Origin: Ignavibacteria bacterium
GTDB taxonomy: Bacteria > Bacteroidota > Ignavibacteria > Kapaibacteriales > UBA4661
Assembly (NCBI GenBank): GCA_014654705.1
Contig: JACVZY010000072.1
Span: 1 to 34,938 of the forward strand
Length of the DNA: 34,938 nt
Reading direction: 5' to 3'
Each line of letters opens with the position of its first letter. Position 1 is the first letter of the stretch. The notes under the pieces were generated by a model. The model made no database searches. It saw only the letters and a list, made by a program, of their open reading frames with translations, and had not been told where the DNA came from. This document shows positions 1-4,647 of the stretch, one piece after another. The position numbers and the translations under genes were made by a program.

Positions 1-32
1 TTTCTTCTATCACGATTATCTGGGCAATCCAG

Positions 33-54
33 TTTTAACTTTTAATTGGCATTA
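33..54. repeat. 22-bp repeat, left copy of an inverted pair at the window edges
   Basis: The 22 bases at 33-54 reappear exactly, in reverse complement, at 34886-34907. The left copy starts 32 bases from the left edge and the right copy ends 31 bases from the right edge. Flanking bases do not match. The left copy overlaps the TTG that could start the first open frame. It may be a dispersed repeat at which the assembly broke, or a shared regulatory or coding motif; the sequence alone does not decide. Confidence 0.75.
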
Positions 55-57
55 GGT

Positions 58-393
58 ATGGTTGGTTCAGCTAATATTACAATCGGCAACAAAAGGTTGA
101 AAAACTACGGTGTTTCCGTGCCTATTATTGAAGCTCTGAAGCCAAATATTTGGGTTGCGGGAGCACTTACTCCAACATCTCGTTCCACTCCTTCACCTTT
201 CCACTTCGACTCCGGCATTTCCCTCAGCATCAATCTCGCGGATATTGCGCCGGAGAGCCGCCTTTTGTGGATGTTCAAGGATGAAGTCTCGCTGACGGCG
301 TATGTGCCGCTTGTTTCCTACATTCCCGGGCGGAACTGGATAGTGGGCTACGACGGTGTGCGTCTGGGCGTAAGCACGACGATACCGCGATAA
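58..393 (+). CDS. Hypothetical protein, possibly the C-terminal piece of an outer-membrane barrel protein
   Basis: No family is recognised. The product is about 111 residues from the ATG; a TTG twelve bases earlier would add four residues, and an in-frame stop lies just before that. No signal peptide is visible, so if exported it is incomplete. The second half alternates polar and hydrophobic residues in strand-like blocks (DEVSLTAYVPLV, GVRLGVSTTI), which suits a barrel edge or C-terminus but is weak evidence. The beginning abuts the 22-bp repeat that recurs at the other window edge, so this may be the 3' remainder of a larger gene. Its last codons lie inside the direct repeat that also follows the PIN toxin gene. 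Confidence 0.4.
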   Translation: MVGSANITIGNKRLKNYGVSVPIIEALKPNIWVAGALTPTSRSTPSPFHFDSGISLSINLADIAPESRLLWMFKDEVSLTAYVPLVSYIPGRNWIVGYDGVRLGVSTTIPR

Positions 394-480
394 ATAACAA
401 GTGTTTCAGCGCTCAACAAGGAAAACACATCATGCAACCGACACACTTTACACGCCTCCAACTTGAATTGCTCAAGATTT
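369..480 (+). repeat. Direct repeat copy 1: leader and start of the antitoxin gene
   Basis: This copy runs from the end of the preceding frame through the leader and the first 16 codons of the antitoxin gene. The second copy lies at 1077-1190, after the toxin gene. They share the string CGTAAGCACG, the leader core AACAAGTGTTTCAGC, CTCAACAAGG and the ATGCAACCGACAC start. One single-base length difference and several substitutions separate them. Similarity resumes after a gap at 514-527 against 1193-1206. The toxin-antitoxin pair is therefore bracketed by an imperfect direct repeat with a period of about 709 bases. Confidence 0.75.
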
Positions 481-671
481 ATGCTCACGAGCCTTCCGAT
501 GAGGAGTTACGGGATATTCAGCAAATGCTGGCACGATATTACGCCGACAAAGCACACGCCGCAATGGATGATTTCCTCGCAACGTCGGGTGTGCCGCCGG
601 AGGAAACGTACAAGGCGTGGCAGCAAGCACATTTGCGTACGCCGTACACCAATACTGATACCGCATTATGA
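432..671 (+). CDS. Probable antitoxin partner of the PIN-domain toxin
   Basis: This small, charged 79-residue protein matches no family I recognise. It is called an antitoxin by position only: its stop overlaps the start of the PIN-domain gene by four bases (ATGA), the typical coupled arrangement of type II toxin-antitoxin pairs with the antitoxin first. The sequence reads as helical, with an acidic patch (EPSDEELRDIQQML) near residues 20-34, and no clear ribbon-helix-helix or AbrB signature. An AAGGAAAA stretch ends about six bases before the ATG and could serve as ribosome site. A broken copy of its first 16 codons recurs after the toxin gene. If it is the antitoxin, it would neutralise the toxin and perhaps repress the promoter in the shared leader. 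Confidence 0.6.
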   Translation: MQPTHFTRLQLELLKIYAHEPSDEELRDIQQMLARYYADKAHAAMDDFLATSGVPPEETYKAWQQAHLRTPYTNTDTAL

Positions 672-1081
672 ATATCGTCATAGATACGAACGTGCTGTTA
701 AGCAGTATCGGTCGTGCTGCGCCGTATCGCTGGCTATGGGATGCCGTTATGGAAGGGCGCTGTTCCATGCTGGTCTGCACGGCAATCTTGCTTGAGTATG
801 AGGAAATAATCGGACGGCAAACGAATAAGGTTGTTGCCGAAAATATCCTTCAAGCCATCACGAAATTGCCGAACACGCGCCGCGTTATCGTATTTTTTCG
901 TTGGAATTGTATCACTGCTGACCCCGATGACAACAAATTTGTTGATTGCGCACTTGCCGGGAACGCAGATTGCATCGTCACGAACGACGCGCATTTTAAC
1001 GTTCTTGCCGAACGTGATTTCCCGAAACTCCGCGTGCTTTCGCCGGAAGAATTGCAGCCGATTGTGGTAGGTTTGACGTAA
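668..1081 (+). CDS. PIN-domain putative toxin (PIN-family toxin component, COG1569-like)
   Basis: The 137-residue product is a single PIN domain, a metal-dependent RNase fold. The visible acidic residues fit the family active site: D6 in IDTNVLL, E43/E45 in the LEYEEI segment, D88 and D93 in DPDDNKFVD, and D107 in VTNDAHF. The hallmark string of the COG1569 group (DPDDNKFxDCALAGNAD) is present almost unchanged. It overlaps the preceding small gene by four bases, so the two are almost certainly co-translated. By analogy with the family it would cleave RNA when unneutralised; the target cannot be told from sequence. It is intact, with no missing catalytic residue. Confidence 0.85.
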   Translation: MNIVIDTNVLLSSIGRAAPYRWLWDAVMEGRCSMLVCTAILLEYEEIIGRQTNKVVAENILQAITKLPNTRRVIVFFRWNCITADPDDNKFVDCALAGNADCIVTNDAHFNVLAERDFPKLRVLSPEELQPIVVGLT

Positions 1082-1190
1082 GCACGGGCGATTCCACAGC
1101 AAACAACAAGTGTTTCAGCACTCAACAAGGAGAACACATCATGCAACCGACACTCTTTACACGCCTTCACCTTGAATTGCTCAACGTTTA
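1077..1190 (+). repeat. Direct repeat copy 2, downstream of the toxin gene
   Basis: This is the second copy of the leader and gene-start repeat described at 369-480. It begins at the toxin stop codon and carries the same leader core and the antitoxin ATG (1141). After the TTAA stop, a further short match (ATATTCAG at 1193-1200, then TCAATG) shows that the copy originally continued and lost about 31 bases. Confidence 0.75.
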
Positions 1191-1191
1191 A
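1141..1191 (+). pseudogene. Broken second antitoxin start (16 codons then stop)
   Basis: The frame encodes a 16-residue peptide, MQPTLFTRLHLELLNV, differing at only four positions from the start of the antitoxin at 432 before a TAA. A deletion of about 31 bases relative to the intact copy puts the stop in frame. The matching sequence continues to about 1206, so the first ATG of the alkyltransferase gene (1204) lies within the relic, at the position of an antitoxin methionine codon. It is a remnant of a duplicated toxin-antitoxin module, though a translated leader peptide for ogt cannot be excluded. Confidence 0.7.
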
Positions 1192-1203
1192 CATATTCAG
1201 TCA

Positions 1204-1755
1204 ATGATGATGAATCGTATCGCTATCCAATACTTTCCAACACCCTTCGGTGAGCTTATTCTTGGCGCGTTCGACGGCAAACTCTGCCTGTGCGATTGGC
1301 GATACCGAAAAATGCGCGAGGCAGTGGACAAACGTATTCAAAAAGGCTTGGGCGCAAACTACGCGGAAGACGATAATGCTGTGTTGTCGGAAACGCGCAC
1401 TCAGTTGGAGGAATACTTTGACGGTACGCGGCGTGAATTTACCGTACCATTGCTCTTTGTCGGAACAGATTTTCAACAAAGCGTTTGGCAAGCGCTCTTG
1501 CGTATCGAATACGGAAGTACCGCCACCTATCTTCAACTTTCGGAAATGCTTGGTAATAGAGATGCTATAAGGGCTGTGGCTTCTGCTAATGGTGCGAATG
1601 CGATTTCGATTATTGTGCCATGTCATCGCATTATCGGCTCCGATGGCGCACTCGTGGGCTATGCCGGCGGCTTGCCTACAAAGCAGAAACTTCTCACGTT
1701 GGAAAATCCGCTTTTTGCAAAAAAAATATCAGCACAAGTCGCACTGGAATTGTAA
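1204..1755 (+). CDS. ogt: Methylated-DNA--[protein]-cysteine S-methyltransferase
   Basis: This suicide repair protein moves the alkyl group from O6-alkylguanine (or O4-alkylthymine) in DNA onto its own cysteine. The product is 183 residues. The active-site string PCHR is intact with C140 as acceptor, preceded by the SANGANAISII segment in place of the usual N-P and followed by GSDGALVGYAGG, which shapes the alkyl pocket. The N-terminal half (1-80) is the poorly conserved RNase-H-like domain, and the helix-turn-helix recognition region (roughly residues 88-130) includes the R123 position that flips the base. Three ATG codons in a row (1204, 1207, 1210) make the start uncertain by two residues. 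The first of these lies in the antitoxin relic. Confidence 0.93.
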   Translation: MMMNRIAIQYFPTPFGELILGAFDGKLCLCDWRYRKMREAVDKRIQKGLGANYAEDDNAVLSETRTQLEEYFDGTRREFTVPLLFVGTDFQQSVWQALLRIEYGSTATYLQLSEMLGNRDAIRAVASANGANAISIIVPCHRIIGSDGALVGYAGGLPTKQKLLTLENPLFAKKISAQVALEL

Positions 1756-1773
1756 TGTCAGTGCGGCTTGTGC
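1732..1773 (+). terminator. Long stem-loop spanning the ogt stop codon
   Basis: The arms at 1732-1746 and 1759-1773 pair over 15 bases, with one G-U pair in RNA, around a 12-base loop that contains the ogt stop. No U-run follows, so it is not a standard intrinsic terminator. It may still end or protect the ogt messenger. Confidence 0.4.
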
Positions 1774-1850
1774 TGTATTGGTCAATCCTATTGGTACTGT
1801 GTACTTAGGAACGGGTCAAAAATAAGTAGTCAAACTTTTCTTGGTGTCCC

Positions 1851-2378
1851 TTACGCTTGCGGCTTGGCGGGGCGTTGCATCACCGTACCGCATTTTTTGC
1901 AGGTGCAATGCTCAGCGTTGCCATAGAACCTATCGAAGATAGGTGGTAACTGCTCTACGATATTGCTCACATAGTGATATTCTTCGTAGAGTTTATTGCC
2001 ACAGTTCTCGCAAAACCACAGAAAACCGTCCAGCTCTTTCGTTGCGCGTTTGCGTTCCATCACAAGCCCGACGGTATTGGCTTTGCGCTGCGGTGAGTGC
2101 GGCGTACGCGGTGGAAGCAAGAATATATCGCCCTCGCGAATCGGCATATCCACTATCTTCTCGCCGTCGTGCAAACGCAAGACCATATCACCTTCGAGTT
2201 GGTAGAAAAATTCCTCTCCTTCGTTGTAATGGAAATCCTTGCGTGCATTGGGTCCACCGACGACCATGACGATAAAATCGTCGGTTTCGTCATAGACAAC
2301 AGCATTGCCCACAGGCGGCTTCAGCAGATGACGATGTTCGTCTATCCACGTGCGAAAATTGAACGGTTTGGTCAGCAT
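1851..2378 (-). CDS. nbaC: 3-hydroxyanthranilate 3,4-dioxygenase
   Basis: This Fe(II) cupin dioxygenase opens the ring of 3-hydroxyanthranilate to give 2-amino-3-carboxymuconate semialdehyde, the precursor of quinolinate/NAD or of 2-nitrobenzoate and kynurenine breakdown products. The product has 175 residues, the usual bacterial length. The iron ligands H50, E56 and H94 are in place (KDFHYNEGEEFFYQ and RTPHSPQR). The C-terminal rubredoxin-like metal site has both pairs, C123/C126 (CENCG) and C160/C163 (CKKCG). No other kynurenine-pathway gene is in the window, so the source of its substrate is not shown here. It is transcribed towards ogt and is the last gene downstream of the acnA-tail repeats. 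Confidence 0.93.
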   Translation of the reverse strand: MLTKPFNFRTWIDEHRHLLKPPVGNAVVYDETDDFIVMVVGGPNARKDFHYNEGEEFFYQLEGDMVLRLHDGEKIVDMPIREGDIFLLPPRTPHSPQRKANTVGLVMERKRATKELDGFLWFCENCGNKLYEEYHYVSNIVEQLPPIFDRFYGNAEHCTCKKCGTVMQRPAKPQA

Positions 2379-2465
2379 AGTTGTACGGGAAAAGGTAAAT
2401 TATGAATACTGCTAATGTTGAGAATTTTCCGGAGTTTGCAGTAGAATGTGGTGAAAGTAGAGCTA

Positions 2466-2482
2466 CACTGCAAGAAGCAGTG
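2466..2482 (-). terminator. Short hairpin after acnA-tail copy C
   Basis: CACTGC and GCAGTG pair around a five-base loop. The hairpin stands in the same place, just past the acnA-like end, as the stronger hairpins after copies A and B. Its surrounding sequence resembles that of copy B (AGCAGTG, then ATTACATT-like sequence against GTTACATT). It has no clear U-run, so termination activity is doubtful. Confidence 0.35.
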
Positions 2483-2503
2483 GGGTTTGCAGCCAGTTAC
2501 ATT

Positions 2504-2606
2504 GTACCCATTCTTCCCAAGCCCAAAACTGACGTGAGCGTATACTGCAAAACCCCACCGTGCTTGTAGTATTTCACTTCGATTTTGTTGTCAGAGTGCG
2601 GGAATT
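2504..2606 (-). pseudogene. acnA 3'-end duplicate, copy C (degraded)
   Basis: Read on the minus strand, this segment repeats the last ~33 codons of acnA, from the GATTCCCGCA equivalent to the ATGGGTA equivalent at the stop. The best stretch (GACAACAAAATCGAAGTG, then TACTACAAGCACGG) differs at about 4 of 51 bases. Length changes after the CAGTAT string break the frame. Its left boundary is nine bases past the stop of the hexapeptide transferase gene and matches the boundary of copy B. It is the most decayed of the three tails. Confidence 0.8.
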
Positions 2607-2614
2607 TCATGATG

Positions 2615-3232
2615 TCAAGAGTCAGTCAGAGGATTTTGCTCAATGAGTTCAAGCCTTTTGACAATCGTTTTTTTAGGTAGTATGGTTCCAGGTGAAAGTA
2701 CGGCATTTGCCCCAATCTTTGTGTTATCACCAATTAAAGAGCCAAATTTTTCCGTATTCGTCTTTATCTCAGCATCGTTATACTTTACCGTAATTATCTT
2801 ATCATTTCTTTCATTGAAGTGGTTTGCTGCAATAGAGCCTGCTTCAAAATTTACATTATTTCCAATAATACTATCGCCAACAAAATTAAAATGTGCCAGA
2901 GAACTGTCGTTACAAATAATACTTGTTTTTATCTCACAGCCCGGTCCGATAGAAACCTGTTTACCTAAATAAACCCCACTTCTGAGATAGGCATATGCAC
3001 CCACAAAACAATTTTCGTTAACAATGATAGGTGCTTTCAACACCGCTCCCGTTTCAATGGTTGCGCTATTGTGAATGGCAATACCATCACAAAGAGAGAA
3101 ATGACTATCTAATTGAGTCAGTTTATCAAAAAGTATCTCGCTAAGATGAGCTGTAATTTCCCAAGGCAAAAGATTTTTGGAATCGATAAACATTTGGGGA
3201 AAGCGTTCTATAAAATTTCCTAGAATAATCAT
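2615..3232 (-). CDS. Left-handed beta-helix (hexapeptide repeat) transferase
   Basis: The 205-residue product shows the loosely repeated [LIV]-G-x4 hexapeptides of left-handed beta-helix acyl or nucleotidyl transferases, roughly at residues 50-190 (IHNSATIETGAVL, VGAYAYLRSGVYLG, IGPGCEIKTS, IGNNVNFEAGSIAANHF, IGDNTKIGANAVLSPGTILP). The FEAGSIAANH part resembles the acetyltransferase end of GlmU and sugar-1-phosphate nucleotidyltransferase-like proteins, suggesting a sugar or sugar-nucleotide substrate, but no nucleotidyltransferase domain is present and the substrate is unknown. Its ATG overlaps the stop of the VOC gene (ATGA), so the two form a coupled pair. The gene is visibly AT-richer than acnA next door and is bracketed by acnA-tail copies, suggesting acquired cargo. 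Confidence 0.8.
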   Translation of the reverse strand: MIILGNFIERFPQMFIDSKNLLPWEITAHLSEILFDKLTQLDSHFSLCDGIAIHNSATIETGAVLKAPIIVNENCFVGAYAYLRSGVYLGKQVSIGPGCEIKTSIICNDSSLAHFNFVGDSIIGNNVNFEAGSIAANHFNERNDKIITVKYNDAEIKTNTEKFGSLIGDNTKIGANAVLSPGTILPKKTIVKRLELIEQNPLTDS

Positions 3233-3612
3233 TGTTCGTATAATTCGATGGGAAGGTTATCAGGATCGGCAATAAAAGTAAATTGTTTGCCGGTAATTTC
3301 ATCTATACGAATTGGTTCGGCTATAACTCCTTGATTATGAAGCATCATAATAACATTCGGTAAATTTTCTACTTCAAATGCCAAGTGCCGAAGTCCTGTG
3401 GCTTCGGGTCTTGAAGGACGCTGTGGAGGAGAAGGGAATGAGAATAATTCTATCACGTAATTTCCATGAAGGGCAAGATCTAATTTGTAGGATTGTCGCT
3501 CTGCTCGCCAAGTTTCCTCTAGAATTTGCAACCCTAAAATCGTTGTATAAAACATCTTGGATTTTTCGTAATCAGAACAAATGATAGCTATATGATGAAT
3601 GCGCTTGAGCAT
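3229..3612 (-). CDS. yaeR: YaeR-like VOC metalloprotein (glyoxalase I family)
   Basis: The 127-residue product is a single vicinal-oxygen-chelate domain very close to E. coli YaeR/GloA2 as remembered: RIHHIAIICSDYEKS at the start, a FYTTILG turn, YVIELFSFPSPPQRPSRPEA, GLRHLAFEV, and a final DPDNLPIELYEQ. Histidines near the first and third strands and the closing glutamates are the expected metal ligands. The true function of the YaeR group is not settled. The start chosen is the ATG at 3612, because a longer frame (to 3681) runs into the hairpin and acnA-like tail upstream and is not conserved. It overlaps the hexapeptide transferase gene by four bases. Confidence 0.88.
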   Translation of the reverse strand: MLKRIHHIAIICSDYEKSKMFYTTILGLQILEETWRAERQSYKLDLALHGNYVIELFSFPSPPQRPSRPEATGLRHLAFEVENLPNVIMMLHNQGVIAEPIRIDEITGKQFTFIADPDNLPIELYEQ

Positions 3613-3640
3613 AAACTGGTCAGGATGATTTAATTTAAGA

Positions 3641-3672
3641 ATCAAAGCCGCACCACAAGCAGCAGTGCGGCT
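3641..3672 (-). terminator. Hairpin after acnA-tail copy B
   Basis: AGCCGCAC and GTGCGGCT (3646-3653 and 3665-3672) pair over eight bases. On the minus strand TTTGATTCTTAAAT follows, so it can act as an intrinsic terminator after the copy B tail and ahead of yaeR. Confidence 0.65.
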
Positions 3673-3688
3673 GCCTATCAATTACATT

Positions 3689-3788
3689 TTAAGCATTCTT
3701 CCGCGCCAAAAACTGACGCAATACATACTGCAAAATCCCACCGTGCTTGTAGTATTCCACTTCGATTTTGTTGTTAAGTGCAAGAATC
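3689..3788 (-). pseudogene. acnA 3'-end duplicate, copy B (frame still open)
   Basis: The minus strand repeats the last 32 codons of acnA with about 6 differences in the best 78 bases. Translation still reads NNKIEVEYYKHGG, then ILQYVLRQFLARKNA and a stop, against the aconitase ending LARKNG. The match begins at the same GATTC point as the others (3788). A GTG just upstream could start a 33-residue peptide, but there is no reason to think it is made. It lies between the racemase and yaeR genes and is followed by its own hairpin. Confidence 0.85.
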
Positions 3789-3847
3789 ACCAAATGTAGG
3801 GTTGGTATTGTATTCAGTTCTTATGGAACATGACTGTGCTTGGAACG

Positions 3848-4543
3848 CTATATTGCAAGTGCCAGACTTACGGCTTTTTCTGCATGAATTTTTGTTGTCT
3901 GGAATAAATCTACCTGTATATCACTTGGCTTGATTAACAATTCTATTTCGGTACAACCTGAGATAATTGCTTCTGCCCCTTTGAGAACTAATTTTTCAAT
4001 TATATCCAAATATCTCTGCTTGGATTTTTCAGTAATAATACCCCTCACAAGCTCTTCATAAATTATTCGGTGAACATCAGTTCTATCATCTTCATCTGGA
4101 ATTATTGTCTCAATGCCGAATTTGCTTTTGTACCGTGATTTAAGAAAATCTTCCTCCATTGAAAATTTTGTCGCCAACAAACCGAGTTTTGTGTATGATT
4201 TCTGCTGAATTTCTTCCGCCACTGCATCGACAATGTGTAAGAAAGGAATTGTGATATTCTTCTCTATATCGGCGGCAACTTTGTGCATGGTGTTAGTACA
4301 CAAGACGACAACGTCTGCACCTGCAAGCTCTAGTTTTTTTGCTGCTGAAACCATATGCTGTGCCAATATATCCCATTGCCCCTTGTGTTGTAGTTCAGCT
4401 ATTTGTGCAAAATCAACAGAATACATCAAGCATTGGCAAGAATGAACACCACCCAATAAGGCTTGAGTTTTTCTATTAATGATTTGGTAGTATAAATCTG
4501 AGCTTTCCCAAGACATTCCACCAATTAACCCTATGGTTTTCAT
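3848..4543 (-). CDS. Aspartate/glutamate racemase family protein (YgeA-like)
   Basis: This PLP-independent amino-acid racemase has 231 residues. The two catalytic cysteines are present: C82 in VLCTNTMHK and C197 in SGCTEIELL, which deprotonate and reprotonate the alpha carbon from opposite faces. The N-terminus MKTIGLIGGMSWESS, the HSVDF-like YSVDFAQI segment and PFLHIVDA match the E. coli YgeA type, a broad-specificity racemase, so the substrate should not be fixed as aspartate. It reads away from acnA on the same strand, behind the acnA terminator, and its stop lies about 60 bases before acnA-tail copy B. Base composition is AT-richer than acnA, consistent with acquired cargo. Possible roles are D-amino-acid supply for the wall or release of D-amino acids. 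Confidence 0.9.
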   Translation of the reverse strand: MKTIGLIGGMSWESSDLYYQIINRKTQALLGGVHSCQCLMYSVDFAQIAELQHKGQWDILAQHMVSAAKKLELAGADVVVLCTNTMHKVAADIEKNITIPFLHIVDAVAEEIQQKSYTKLGLLATKFSMEEDFLKSRYKSKFGIETIIPDEDDRTDVHRIIYEELVRGIITEKSKQRYLDIIEKLVLKGAEAIISGCTEIELLIKPSDIQVDLFQTTKIHAEKAVSLALAI

Positions 4544-4591
4544 AGTATTTTATAAGTTTTTGAGTCAGTTTTTTTATTAGTAGCAAACACA

Positions 4592-4631
4592 GAGAATAAA
4601 AGCTCTCCACCCCGCAAACAAGGTGGAGAGC
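4592..4631 (-). terminator. Intrinsic terminator of acnA
   Basis: GCTCTCCACC and GGTGGAGAGC (4602-4611 and 4622-4631) form a perfect ten-base stem with a ten-base loop. On the minus strand TTTTATTCTC follows directly, and acnA stops 16 bases before the stem. Confidence 0.9.
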
Positions 4632-4647
4632 CGCAAGCAAAGGTTAT

